From positions 176,289 through 240,288 of the forward strand of contig NZ_QGDS01000005.1 of NCBI RefSeq assembly GCF_003149105.1: a DNA stretch of 64,000 nucleotides, given 5' to 3'. This document shows positions 40,893-49,926 of the stretch, one piece after another. Source of the DNA: Faecalicatena contorta (lineage in GTDB: Bacteria; Bacillota; Clostridia; Lachnospirales; Lachnospiraceae). The notes under the pieces were generated by a model that made no database searches, was not told the origin of the DNA, and worked only from the letters and a program-made list of their open reading frames with translations. Within the stretch, counting starts at the first letter, position 1; every line of letters begins with the position of its first letter. Both the position numbers and the translations under genes were made by a program.

Positions 40893-41870
40893 TCATACCT
40901 TCTTTATATTCTTACGCATATCTAATACCACCGAACCAATAATGATAATACCTTTTAAAATATTCGTCATATTATCATCTACACCCATCAATACCAAACC
41001 GTTATTGATAACTCCCAGAATCAGGATTCCGGCAATGACTCCGGTTACGGAACATACACCGCCGGTATGGGAAGTACCGCCAACCGTGGCTGCGGCAATT
41101 GCATCAAGCTCATAGTTAAGACCTGAAGTAGAAGGATCTGAAGAACCGGAACGGCCGGCCAGCAATACACCGCCAAGAGCTGCCATTAAGGAGCACCAGA
41201 CATAAACCTTAATCAGGTTTGCATTAACATTAATCCCGGCCACTCTGGCAGCCTGAGAATTTGCGCCGATGGCGTAAAGACTCTTGCCAAAACGGGTATG
41301 AACCAGGATAAACCAGGAAATAACCGCTATAATGATAAAGACGATGACAATCATTGGTATCCCCAATACCCGTCCGCTTCCCAGAAAACGATAATCATCA
41401 GAAAGCTTCGAAACCGGGCGGTTCGAAAACATCTTTGCAGCAGCCCGGCATATCAGCTGGGCACCCAGAGTGGCAATAAATGCCGGGATTTCCGTATAGG
41501 CAATGATAGCCCCAATACATCCGCCAATTGCCGCCCCTAATAATAATCCAATAAGAATTGCTGCAGGTGCCGGAAGCCTTGCCCCGCTTGAGAGTGTTCT
41601 CATTGCAAAGTCCGTCGGCTGTACTAAGGCTCCGCTGACTGCCCCCACTAAAGCCGCCACTGCCCCTAATGAAAGATCAATTCCCTTAGTCAGGATGGCA
41701 AAAGCCACACCAAAGGCCATAATCCCCTTGATTGCTTCTCCGGTCAATAACGTTGTCAGGTTTGACACTGTGGCAAAATTACGGTTTGCAATCGACATAA
41801 TAATAACCAGCGCAATCAAAACCAGCCAAATCATATTATCTGATAAAAATTTCTTTCTCTGAATACTCAC
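40893..41870 (-). CDS. Inositol/sugar ABC transporter permease
   Basis: 325 residues, RbsC-family membrane protein with eight to ten helices. Family segments LTGEAIKGIMAFGVAFAILTKGIDLSLGA and YAIGANSQAARVAGINV, and the C-terminal AAATVGGTSHTGGVCSVTGV. Last gene of the iolH-binding protein-ATPase-permease operon. No IolT-type symporter is in the window, so this importer is the likely inositol entry route (context inference). It starts at the ATPase stop. Confidence 0.88.
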   Translation of the reverse strand: MSIQRKKFLSDNMIWLVLIALVIIMSIANRNFATVSNLTTLLTGEAIKGIMAFGVAFAILTKGIDLSLGAVAALVGAVSGALVQPTDFAMRTLSSGARLPAPAAILIGLLLGAAIGGCIGAIIAYTEIPAFIATLGAQLICRAAAKMFSNRPVSKLSDDYRFLGSGRVLGIPMIVIVFIIIAVISWFILVHTRFGKSLYAIGANSQAARVAGINVNANLIKVYVWCSLMAALGGVLLAGRSGSSDPSTSGLNYELDAIAAATVGGTSHTGGVCSVTGVIAGILILGVINNGLVLMGVDDNMTNILKGIIIIGSVVLDMRKNIKKV

Positions 41871-43388
41871 TTATTCACCCTCCTGAACCATGGATTTACT
41901 TTCAACTTCTTCTTTAGTCGCATATTTCATAATTAATTCCTGTGATAAATTACAGCGGTCAAGGACACCGGTTACTCTGCCTTCATGCATGATCACCACC
42001 CGGTCGGACACACCCATAACCTCCGGCAGCTCTGATGAGACAACGATAATCGCCTTCCCGGCTTTTGCCAGGTCAGAAATAATACGATGAATTTCTGCTT
42101 TTGCTCCTACATCAATTCCGCGGGTGGGCTCATCTACAATCAAAATATCCGGATCCGTTAATAACCAGCGTCCAAGTAAAACCTTCTGCTGATTCCCCCC
42201 GGACAAATCCTGAATCTGAGCATCCATGCTGGGAGTCTTAATACTAAGTCTGTCGATATATTCCTGTGTATCTGCAGCCATTTTCTTTGAATCAACCGGG
42301 AAACCATAGGTCTTCAGATTTGCAACCACCGTATTAAACCTAACACTCAAGATTCCAAGGATACCATTCCCTCTCCGGTCTTCCGTTAACAAGGCAATCT
42401 TATTAGCAGCGGCATCTTCCGGGCTTTTAATGTTAACCTTTTTCCCATTGATGTAAACTGCTCCTCCGGTTTTTGGCCGCATTCCGAAGATGGTTTCCAT
42501 AGTCTCGGTACGTCCGGCCCCAACCAGTCCGGCAAAACCAAGAATCTCACCCTTATGTAATTCAAAAGATACTTCTTTTACCGCTTTCCCGGAACTAAGC
42601 TTATCAACCCTTAAAATAACCTCACCAATTTCACATTCCTCTTTAGGGAACATCTCTGTAATCTCCCGGCCTACCATCCGTTTGATAACCTCGTCCTGGG
42701 TCAAATTACAGGCCTGGTCGGTAGATATGTAAGTTCCATCACGGAAAATAGAAATATCATCACTGATTCTAAAAATTTCATCCATTTTATGAGAAATATA
42801 GATAACCGCCACATCTTTCGCCTTCAGCTCAGCGATAATCCGAAACAAATCTTCTACTTCGGAATCCGTCAAAGCCGAAGTGGGCTCATCCATAATGACA
42901 ATCGAAGAGTTGTATGAAATAGCTTTCACAATTTCTACCATCTGCATCTTAGCTACGGTAAGATTTTTCATCTTCTCGTCAGGATTTAAGTCAACACCCA
43001 TTTTCCCAAATAACTCCAGACAATCCTGACGCATTTTTTTATAATCAATAAAAATCCCTTTTTTAGGTTCCCGTCCAAGCCAGACATTTTCACTGACCGA
43101 ACGCTCCAGCACAGGCGATAACTCTTGATGAATCATGGAGATTCCATCATTTAATGCCTCTTCTGTCGATTTATACTTTACGGCTCTGCCTTTATAGGTA
43201 ATTGTCCCTGCATTCGCAGCGTACATCCCAATCAAACATTTCATCAGGGTCGACTTCCCGGCCCCGTTTTCCCCCATCAGGGTATGAACAGTACCTGGCC
43301 GCACCTTTAACTGAACTCCGTTCAAGGCCTTCACACCGGGAAATTCCTTAACGATTCCCTGCATTTCCAGAATGTATTTTTCACTCAA
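41871..43388 (-). CDS. Inositol/sugar ABC transporter ATPase, two-domain
   Basis: About 505 residues. The start is probably TTG 43388 behind GAGGTGAAGG; an upstream GTG at 43397 overlaps that ribosome site and no ATG is available. First domain: Walker A GENGAGKST, LTVAKMQMVEI in place of the canonical signature, and Walker B VIMDEPTSAL. Second domain: degenerate P-loop GLVGAGRTE and canonical LSGGNQQK with DILIVDEPTRGIDVGAKAEI. This is the RbsA/MglA pattern. Confidence 0.88.
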   Translation of the reverse strand: MSEKYILEMQGIVKEFPGVKALNGVQLKVRPGTVHTLMGENGAGKSTLMKCLIGMYAANAGTITYKGRAVKYKSTEEALNDGISMIHQELSPVLERSVSENVWLGREPKKGIFIDYKKMRQDCLELFGKMGVDLNPDEKMKNLTVAKMQMVEIVKAISYNSSIVIMDEPTSALTDSEVEDLFRIIAELKAKDVAVIYISHKMDEIFRISDDISIFRDGTYISTDQACNLTQDEVIKRMVGREITEMFPKEECEIGEVILRVDKLSSGKAVKEVSFELHKGEILGFAGLVGAGRTETMETIFGMRPKTGGAVYINGKKVNIKSPEDAAANKIALLTEDRRGNGILGILSVRFNTVVANLKTYGFPVDSKKMAADTQEYIDRLSIKTPSMDAQIQDLSGGNQQKVLLGRWLLTDPDILIVDEPTRGIDVGAKAEIHRIISDLAKAGKAIIVVSSELPEVMGVSDRVVIMHEGRVTGVLDRCNLSQELIMKYATKEEVESKSMVQEGE

Positions 43389-43464
43389 TACCTTCACCTC
43401 ATTCTTTTGCTGAAAATGGGGGGAAAATGAATTCTCCCCCGTCTTCCATGCTTTGCTTTAATTA

Positions 43465-44502
43465 TTAGCGGTTGTCATACTCATCTACATTATCAATTGT
43501 TACCGGTTCAAAAGGAATCCATAAAATATTTCCGGTTTCGTCAAGTTCCCAGTCGGTTCCATCGTTAATTGCATTGCCGTTAATCAGGTTTTTAGCGGCA
43601 ATCAGTGCTCCTTTTCCCTGTCCTTTCGGATCCTGGAATACTGTCATGTCTAAAGTGCCGTCTTTTACAGCCTGACGGCCATCTAAAGAAGCGTCAATAC
43701 CTACAATCGGTACAGTAGTGGGATCTATACCCTGATCAATCATTGCTTCAATTGCCCCGAGAGCCATGGCATCATTGTTAGAAATAATTGCATCATATTT
43801 TGCAGTCTTTAAGAGTGGTGCAATCATATCCTGAGCATTTTCTCTTTGATATTCAGCCGCCAGCGGAGCCGTTGCTTCTACCCCTTTAACGCCGTTATCC
43901 TCCAAACCTTTTAACAACGACTCGGTTCTCAAAGTGGTGGAGGTCTGACCTAAAATACCATTAAGAAGAATATAGCTAAATTCACTCTTTCCTTCCGCTT
44001 TAAAGTGTTCTGCTAACCATTCACCCTGGAAATAGCCAGAAGTACTTTCATCAGAGCCAACATAAACTACTTTTTCATTTAAGACAGAATCATCTGAAGG
44101 GTAGCGGTTCACAAAAACTACATACATATCACCGGCAGCTTCCACACATTGCTCTGCTGTTTCCGGGTCTACCATGTTGATAATAACAGCCTTTTGACCA
44201 TCATTCTTTGCACTTTCAATAAACTGAAGCATTTTGCTGGTGTCAGACTGTGCATCAACAGTATTGAGATTAATACCCATTTCTTCTGCTTCCTTTACAG
44301 CTGCTTGTTCCATTTCTCCAAGCCACTCATCTCTTTGGGACATAATCAGGGTTAGCTTGGCAGAATCACTGTTACTGCCGCTATCGCCATCACTCTTGCT
44401 GCCAGAGTCTGTGTCACTGCCTCCGCCTCCGCAAGCAGTCAGTAACCCGACCACCATCACCATTGCACTCAAACCAGCCAACATTTTCCTCATCTTTTTC
44501 AT
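43465..44502 (-). CDS. Inositol/sugar ABC transporter substrate-binding lipoprotein
   Basis: 345 residues. Signal peptide MKKMRKMLAGLSAMVMVVGL with lipobox LTAC (Cys24), then a long Gly/Ser/Asp linker (to about residue 48). The mature domain is of the type-1 sugar-binding class (KLTLIMSQRDEWLGEMEQAA; ISNNDAMALGAIEAM; PIVGIDASLDGRQAV). It delivers the solute to the permease encoded downstream. By context this is probably an inositol-class ligand, though ribose-like sugars cannot be excluded. Confidence 0.88.
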   Translation of the reverse strand: MKKMRKMLAGLSAMVMVVGLLTACGGGGSDTDSGSKSDGDSGSNSDSAKLTLIMSQRDEWLGEMEQAAVKEAEEMGINLNTVDAQSDTSKMLQFIESAKNDGQKAVIINMVDPETAEQCVEAAGDMYVVFVNRYPSDDSVLNEKVVYVGSDESTSGYFQGEWLAEHFKAEGKSEFSYILLNGILGQTSTTLRTESLLKGLEDNGVKGVEATAPLAAEYQRENAQDMIAPLLKTAKYDAIISNNDAMALGAIEAMIDQGIDPTTVPIVGIDASLDGRQAVKDGTLDMTVFQDPKGQGKGALIAAKNLINGNAINDGTDWELDETGNILWIPFEPVTIDNVDEYDNR

Positions 44503-44552
44503 TTTCTTTCCCTTTCTTTTCCTTTATATTTTTAATGCCCTTGGCACAATTA

Positions 44553-45455
44553 CTATCCTAATAGCTCCTTTTCAATCCTTTCTCTGGCTTCCGGAGCCTG
44601 CTTATCCATCTTCTCAGGAAAACCAAAATAAGAAACGGTTGCGATGGATTCACCGCCCACCTTAAAGGTGCGGTCTTTAAAGTTCATGGCCCTTAGCGCA
44701 GCAAAAATCTCTTCGAAGTTTACATCCCCTTCCCCCATGGCCAGATGCTGATGCACAGTTACATCGGCAGCTCCGCGGCTGTTAAGCCATGGTGGATTTA
44801 CGATATAGCGGCAATCCAGTTCCTGATTAAATGTATCCGCAAATAAAACGTGTGATAAATCTTCGCCTGCATACTCTAACATCTTTCTCATCTCGCCCTT
44901 GCCCTGGTCATAGAAGAAACCATGAGCTGTAGCAAAAACATATTTCAGATAATCGGAACGGAAGGATTTTACCAAATCACAGCACTCATTATTCAGCTCA
45001 CAGAAGTCATATGGATGAGATTGAATCTCAATCCGGATGCCTTCCCGCTCTATAACCGGCAGCAATTCTTCCATCGACTTAAACCACATTCCATTGCAGA
45101 TTTCCTGCTGGTTCGGATCGCCTGATAATTCCGTATTAATAACCCGAACACCCAGTTCCACAGCGATTTCAATCAGCCGTTTCCAATTTTTTACTGCAAA
45201 TTGTCTCTGTTCCTCTGTGGGTCCCGACCAGCGGTACACCCCGATTAATGAGGACAGTTCAACACCTGTTTCCTTTAAGGCTTTTTTGTACTCAGCCTCG
45301 CACTCTTTAGAAAACAAGGGATGCTTATAAAAAGGATTAATCCGGGGATGGGGGGATTGTTCGATATATTTATATCCCCAGTCTGCCACCTGGTGAACCA
45401 TCCGGTTAATATCCATTTGCTTCGCCAATACATCCACATCAAATGCTATTTTCAT
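44553..45455 (-). CDS. iolH: Inositol catabolism protein IolH
   Basis: 300 residues, xylose-isomerase-like barrel very close to Bacillus IolH by recognisable stretches: MKIAFDVDVL start, WGYKYIEQSPHPRINPFYKH, VYRWSGPTEEQR, VINTELSGDPNQQEICNGM and HQHLAMGEGDVNFEEIF. The biochemical role of IolH is not settled; it is conserved with the inositol pathway. It is the first gene of the ABC importer operon, directly behind copy 2 of the 70-bp regulatory repeat. Confidence 0.88.
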   Translation of the reverse strand: MKIAFDVDVLAKQMDINRMVHQVADWGYKYIEQSPHPRINPFYKHPLFSKECEAEYKKALKETGVELSSLIGVYRWSGPTEEQRQFAVKNWKRLIEIAVELGVRVINTELSGDPNQQEICNGMWFKSMEELLPVIEREGIRIEIQSHPYDFCELNNECCDLVKSFRSDYLKYVFATAHGFFYDQGKGEMRKMLEYAGEDLSHVLFADTFNQELDCRYIVNPPWLNSRGAADVTVHQHLAMGEGDVNFEEIFAALRAMNFKDRTFKVGGESIATVSYFGFPEKMDKQAPEARERIEKELLG

Positions 45456-45465
45456 CCTTTCACCT

Positions 45466-45535
45466 CCACATAATATAATATTTGTTAATGATTATCACTA
45501 CATATTTTTGTCTTAAAATAACATAAAATTGGCCT
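45466..45535. repeat. 70-bp duplicated regulatory region, copy 2
   Basis: Three mismatches against 39891-39960. It fills almost the whole gap between the iolE copy (stop 45538) and the iolH ribosome site, so the iolH-ABC importer operon has its own promoter here, most likely shared in control with the 39811 operon. Confidence 0.8.
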
Positions 45536-45537
45536 GC

Positions 45538-46434
45538 TTATAAACCTGTCTTTTCGGCAATATATTTCCGGGCTTTGATGGCGTATTCCAGGGGATTCGC
45601 TTTCGCCGGATCTTGTTCGGCTTCCACCACCAGCCAGCCTGCATAACCTGACTCTGCAACAATCTTAAAAAGGGGTTCGAAGTCCACATCTCCATCGCCT
45701 GGTACCGTAAAGACACCTTCTCTGACACCTTTCAGAAAACTCCAGTGCTCTGCCTTCGATTTATCTGCCAGCGTCTGACGAATATCCTTCAAATGAATAT
45801 GCCGTACCCGGCTTATGTATTTTTTAAGAATCTTAGCCGGATCGATTCCTGCAAAGGATAAATGTCCGCTGTCAAAAAGTAAGAAGACATATTCCGGATC
45901 AACCAAATCCATAAAACGGTCGATTTCTTCTTCAGTCTGAACTACCGTTCCCATATGGTGATGGAACGTCAGCTTCATCCCTTTATCTTTCGCAGCTTTT
46001 CCTAATTTATTAAGACCATCTGCCAGCATCTTCCACTCATCTTCATTCATCACATACTTGCCTTCCCAGATGGGCTGATCAAGCCTGCCTTGAATGCTAT
46101 GGCTTTGTTCGGAGACACCGATTACATCTGCACCCACGGCCTTTAAAAAGTCAAGCTGTTTTATAAAGTCTTTTTCCACCTCTTCATATGGTTTGGTAAT
46201 CAAAAACGTGGAAAACCAGCTATTACAAATCGTAAGTCCGCGCAAATCCATTGCCTTTTTCAGCACCGCCGGGTCATCAGGATATTTGGCTCCGACTTCT
46301 GATGCCTTAAATCCTGCCAGGGCAATCTCACTTATTGTCTGCTCAAAAGTGTTTTCTTTCCCCAGATCCGGCATATCATCATTCGTCCACCCGATTTGGG
46401 AAATGCCCAGTTTGATTTTATTATTATCCAACAT
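45538..46434 (-). CDS. iolE: Myo-inosose-2 dehydratase (second copy)
   Basis: 298 residues. It starts with IKLGISQIGWTNDDMPDLG and has the same metal-site motifs as the copy at 37722 (LTFHHHMGTVVQT, FDSGHLSFAGID, HIHLKDIRQT, VVEAEQDPA). It is the more canonical of the two because it lies with iolG and iolI in one operon. The divergence between the copies is too large for a recent duplication, so they may act on different inosose isomers. Confidence 0.93.
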   Translation of the reverse strand: MLDNNKIKLGISQIGWTNDDMPDLGKENTFEQTISEIALAGFKASEVGAKYPDDPAVLKKAMDLRGLTICNSWFSTFLITKPYEEVEKDFIKQLDFLKAVGADVIGVSEQSHSIQGRLDQPIWEGKYVMNEDEWKMLADGLNKLGKAAKDKGMKLTFHHHMGTVVQTEEEIDRFMDLVDPEYVFLLFDSGHLSFAGIDPAKILKKYISRVRHIHLKDIRQTLADKSKAEHWSFLKGVREGVFTVPGDGDVDFEPLFKIVAESGYAGWLVVEAEQDPAKANPLEYAIKARKYIAEKTGL

Positions 46435-46449
46435 CTTGCCGCCTCCTGT

Positions 46450-47283
46450 CTAGCTAAAGTATTTATGAACAAAAGCCTTCGTAACTTCTGCCGCTTTCCT
46501 GACATTCTCTGCATGGGGGAGAGCATAGTATTCCGGACGGAACTCTTCGATGGTACAAACTCCATCAAAACCGATCTTTTTAAGAGCGGCGGCAATTCCG
46601 GCATGATTAACAACTCCTTCTTCCGGCCACAGCCTCTTATCATCACCGGCAGAACCTAAAGGTAAGTCTTCGCAGTCATTTAAGTGATAAGCAAAAATTT
46701 TCTTCCCTTCAGCCGCTTCCAAGTCTTCAAGCTTTGAACACATTTCATGGAAGTGGAACGTATCAACGGTTACCCCAACATTCTCCCGGTCAACCGCTTT
46801 TACTACGTCATAAGCTGTCCCAAACTGGTTAATGGAACAATTGGGTGCCCCACAAAACTCCAGTGAAATCTTAATATCCGCTCCTACCTTGTCACTTAAG
46901 TAACGCAGCCTTGCTACCGCCTCTTCCTTAATCTCAGAAATTGTTTTATCTTTCACATCAAAGGAAGGTACAGTAATCAACATCTTCATTCCAATCGCCT
47001 TGCATACCTGGATGATAAAATCAGTTTCTTCATCAATTTCTTTTTTCCCGGCTTCATCTCTCTGATTAAAGAAAATCAACGTGTTATAAGCCCAGGGTTT
47101 CAGGTTATGATTCTTAAACCAGTCAGCCAATTCTTCCAATGTATGATCTTGCAAATAATCTTTTATACAATCAAAGCGAATCTCAATATAATCAAAACCA
47201 TTCTTTTCGCAGGCTTCCAAATCTGCCATCAATGACTGTCCCTGGCACTCCAGCGCTGTTGCTTCGTTAAATCCAATTTTCAT
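46450..47283 (-). CDS. iolI: Inosose isomerase IolI
   Basis: 277 residues, same length as Bacillus IolI and alike along the chain: IGFNEATALE start, ACEKNGFDYIEIRFD, LIFFNQRDEAGKKEI, ISLEFCGAPNCSINQFGTAYDVV, DTFHFHEM, FAYHLNDCEDLPLG, and EEFRPEYYALP near the end. Metal ligands Glu, Asp, His and Glu are all placed as expected. It interconverts 2-keto-myo-inositol and 1-keto-D-chiro-inositol, letting D-chiro-inositol enter the pathway. Confidence 0.92.
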   Translation of the reverse strand: MKIGFNEATALECQGQSLMADLEACEKNGFDYIEIRFDCIKDYLQDHTLEELADWFKNHNLKPWAYNTLIFFNQRDEAGKKEIDEETDFIIQVCKAIGMKMLITVPSFDVKDKTISEIKEEAVARLRYLSDKVGADIKISLEFCGAPNCSINQFGTAYDVVKAVDRENVGVTVDTFHFHEMCSKLEDLEAAEGKKIFAYHLNDCEDLPLGSAGDDKRLWPEEGVVNHAGIAAALKKIGFDGVCTIEEFRPEYYALPHAENVRKAAEVTKAFVHKYFS

Positions 47284-47303
47284 TTTCTAAAAATCTCCTC
47301 TTC

Positions 47304-48308
47304 TTATTTATAAAAGTCCGGTTTTTCAACTTCTGTTATGATCGGTTCGATTTTGCCGCTTTCCTGTGCTTTTACTAACGCATCAGCGGTAACTGCTGCC
47401 AGATACCCGTCCCAGGCAGTGGGGCCGCTGATTACTTCCTCCCCAGCCTTATCAACCCAGTCCTGAACCTCCACATCGTAGGCATCTTTGAATCTGACAA
47501 AGCAGTCAGTATCGATGGTAGTCGAAAGTCTGGCATCCTTACGAATATAGGGGTAGGCCGGTTCGGGCATTTTAATTGCACCATCTTCACAAACCACTTC
47601 ACAGTTAATGTCATAACCAAACTTGCAGTTAACAAACACTTCTACATCAATGCAAACGCCTTTTTTAGTTCTGAGGAGCATAATCTGAGGATCATTAAGC
47701 TCGGAGTGAGAATACTTGGTGATTCTGGGCATAATCACCTGAGCAGATTCATACTCATCATCTACCAGCCAATGCAGTACATCTATCTCATGGATTGCAG
47801 TGTCATGAACCGCCATCGGAGTATTGTAGTTTGTACCAACTTCGGGATTACGGTGTGTACAATGAAGCATTAACGGTTCACCATAGTTACCGGAATCCAA
47901 GGCTTCTTTTACTTGCATATACCCTTTGTCATAGCGCCGCATAAAACCAGTTTGAATCAGATGTTTACCGGCAGCAACCTCAGCATTTACTACCTTAAGG
48001 CAATCCGCTGCCGTCGTTGCTAATGGTTTTTCACAAAAAACTCTCTTTCCGGCTTCAATTGCTGCTAACAGCGGCTCGGTGTGAGCAAAGCCAGGAGATA
48101 CAATAAACACTGCTTCTACTTCCGGATCAGCAATTAATTCAAGTTCGTTGGTATAAACCCTTGCATTGCAGATTTTAGCAGCTTCTTTTGCACTTTCTTC
48201 CATAACATCAGAAACCGCAACTACCTCTGCGCCCTGAATCTTATTGGTCAAACGCTTAATATGGTCTCTGCCCATACCACCGCAGCCAATCACTCCTACT
48301 TTTAACAT
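47304..48308 (-). CDS. iolG: Inositol 2-dehydrogenase
   Basis: 334 residues. Rossmann motif GVIGCGGMGRDH, Lys in CEKPLATTAADC and the catalytic Asp/His in HEIDVLHWL, which match IolG more closely than the homologue at 36696. It oxidises myo-inositol to 2-keto-myo-inositol with NAD. First gene of the iolG-iolI-iolE operon. Its leader carries copy 2 of the 28-bp repeat and a promoter with a palindrome in the spacer (48398-48426). Confidence 0.92.
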   Translation of the reverse strand: MLKVGVIGCGGMGRDHIKRLTNKIQGAEVVAVSDVMEESAKEAAKICNARVYTNELELIADPEVEAVFIVSPGFAHTEPLLAAIEAGKRVFCEKPLATTAADCLKVVNAEVAAGKHLIQTGFMRRYDKGYMQVKEALDSGNYGEPLMLHCTHRNPEVGTNYNTPMAVHDTAIHEIDVLHWLVDDEYESAQVIMPRITKYSHSELNDPQIMLLRTKKGVCIDVEVFVNCKFGYDINCEVVCEDGAIKMPEPAYPYIRKDARLSTTIDTDCFVRFKDAYDVEVQDWVDKAGEEVISGPTAWDGYLAAVTADALVKAQESGKIEPIITEVEKPDFYK

Positions 48309-48360
48309 AATGTTCCTCCTTATTTTGTAATAATTCTAATGTCCTTTATTAAGGTATTGT

Positions 48361-48388
48361 GTATCTGTTCAGAACCAGGAACAGTTAC
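48361..48388. repeat. 28-bp upstream repeat, copy 2
   Basis: GTATCTGTTCAGAACCAGGA and the next 8 bases, 27 of 28 identical to 38661-38688. It lies in the transcribed leader of iolG, just downstream of the promoter. Confidence 0.65.
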
Positions 48389-48397
48389 CGTGTTGTC

Positions 48398-48426
48398 ATA
48401 TTAACATATTGCCCACGTGGGCGCAA
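48398..48426 (-). promoter_or_regulatory. iolG promoter with LacI-type palindrome in spacer
   Basis: Minus strand TTGCGC (48421-48426), 17 bases, TAATAT (48398-48403). GCCCACGTGGGC (48411-48422), a perfect 12-bp palindrome with CG-centred LacI geometry, fills most of the spacer. It is the likely target of the LacI protein at 48640. Confidence 0.6.
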
Positions 48427-48524
48427 TGTATCTTTTGAACATATTTCACAAGCTATTTTTGTCAATAATCACAAATTGATAAATATTAAACAATAAGTTT
48501 GGGGTATTTTTAGAAACTTTACAC

Positions 48525-48569
48525 AAAAAAACAAGTCGGATTTCAGTAATTGTTTCCGACTTGTTTTTT
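48525..48569. terminator. Terminator of the second LacI gene
   Basis: AAAAAACAAGTCGGA (48525-48539) pairs perfectly with TCCGACTTGTTTTTT. It separates the regulator transcript from the iolG promoter. The remainder of the 332-base gap (48309-48639) holds the iolG promoter, the 28-bp repeat and the leader. Confidence 0.8.
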
Positions 48570-48639
48570 ATTTAACTAGTGAACTGTGCCACTGTTGTTC
48601 AGGTAAGCTGCCCAGGAAAAACATTAATGGTACAGTACA

Positions 48640-49668
48640 CTAAATGTTATAACGATTTTTGATAATAATATCTGTATACTCTAACTCTTTTTTGGGTTTT
48701 CGATCTTCCAGCAAATAGCGGTAGAGAGTCATAACCCCTTCATAACCTTGGAAATATGCCTCCTGGCCAATGAGATAATTGATGCTTCCCTCTTCCAGGC
48801 ATTTTATATTCTCGCCCAGAACATCATTGGCAATCACAATGATTTCTTTTTCAACACCCTTTTTCCTCAATGCCCGGCACACTCCCAGTACGGCCGGAGC
48901 ACTGACAAAAATGCCCTTGGTTTGCGGAAATTCATTTAACAGCTCTACAGTGATTTTTTCAGCCTGGAGTTCATCGTCGGCAATATAGTAGACCTGGTTA
49001 ATCATCAGGTCCGGACGCAGCTCGCTCAAAGTCTCCTGAAAGCCTTTCACCCTGCTGTTAAGTGCCGGGTTTTCAGCGGAGCCGGTAATAATCCCTATCT
49101 GTTCATAAGACTTCAGACAATCTGCCATTAGACCGGCTGCCGTTTGACCGGCCTTTTTATTGTTTTGTCCCACAAAACAAATCCTTCTGCTATTTGATAC
49201 ATCTGAGTTGAAGGTTACTACTGGAATATGATCCTCCTCCGAAAGCCGGTCAATCTCTAGCTTAATCCCCTCATCTTCTGCGGGAACCAGAGCCATGCCC
49301 CTTACACCGGACTCCTTTAGCTTCTCCATACATGCAATGACCTGCCGGGCATTCACTCCGTCAATCCGGCAAATCTCTACATCAGCGCCATTCCGCCGCA
49401 CTCTTCTCCTTGCATCATGCACCCCCACTAAAACTTCCTGCATAAAGGGGGTTTCTGATGATTGAGTAATCACACCTATTTTAATCGGGTTCTTAGCCAG
49501 GGCCAATGCTCTGCCTGCCTGATTAGGGCGGTATCCCATTTCTTCTGCCAGCTTTTTTATCTTTTCGGCCACTTCCGGCCTGACTCTGCCCTGATCCTTT
49601 AGAGCCCGGTCGACCGTCCTTCTTGATACTCCGGCCGCATCGGCTATTTGCTGAAGTGTCACCGCCAT
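48640..49668 (-). CDS. LacI-family regulator of the iolG-iolI-iolE operon
   Basis: 342 residues. HTH TLQQIADAAGVSRRTVDRALKDQGRVRPEVAEKIKKLAEEMGYRPNQAGRAL, then a type-1 binding-protein-like effector domain. It is clearly paralogous to the regulator at 32839 (same VDRAL recognition helix and the same C-terminal YYTDI/EYTDI end). It probably controls the iolG operon through the 12-bp palindrome in that promoter. GGAGGGG precedes the ATG. The effector is probably an inositol intermediate. Confidence 0.88.
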   Translation of the reverse strand: MAVTLQQIADAAGVSRRTVDRALKDQGRVRPEVAEKIKKLAEEMGYRPNQAGRALALAKNPIKIGVITQSSETPFMQEVLVGVHDARRRVRRNGADVEICRIDGVNARQVIACMEKLKESGVRGMALVPAEDEGIKLEIDRLSEEDHIPVVTFNSDVSNSRRICFVGQNNKKAGQTAAGLMADCLKSYEQIGIITGSAENPALNSRVKGFQETLSELRPDLMINQVYYIADDELQAEKITVELLNEFPQTKGIFVSAPAVLGVCRALRKKGVEKEIIVIANDVLGENIKCLEEGSINYLIGQEAYFQGYEGVMTLYRYLLEDRKPKKELEYTDIIIKNRYNI

Positions 49669-49763
49669 AACTACCCCTCCTTGTCAAGTCTTCTCTTTCT
49701 GAATATTAACATGTTTTATTGGGGTTGTCCAATCATCAAAAGGATCTTATATTATAAAAGTAC

Positions 49764-49805
49764 GAAGGACGACTTAAAGCTTTTACAGCTTATCAATCGT
49801 CCTTC
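49764..49805. terminator. Terminator near the agcS 3' end
   Basis: GAAGGACGA (49764-49772) pairs perfectly with TCGTCCTTC (49797-49805), with an inner AAGC/GCTT pair. On the minus strand GTACTTTTAT follows. Confidence 0.65.
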
Positions 49806-49926
49806 TGCCTTTTGTCTTGCGCAGGTTCCCTTACCCAGTCATTAATACAAGATTCAGAGTATGGTCCATTTTCTAATCCTTTTTGCCTGAAAGTTTTACT
49901 TCATCCTAACAATTTTAGCCAGCCTG

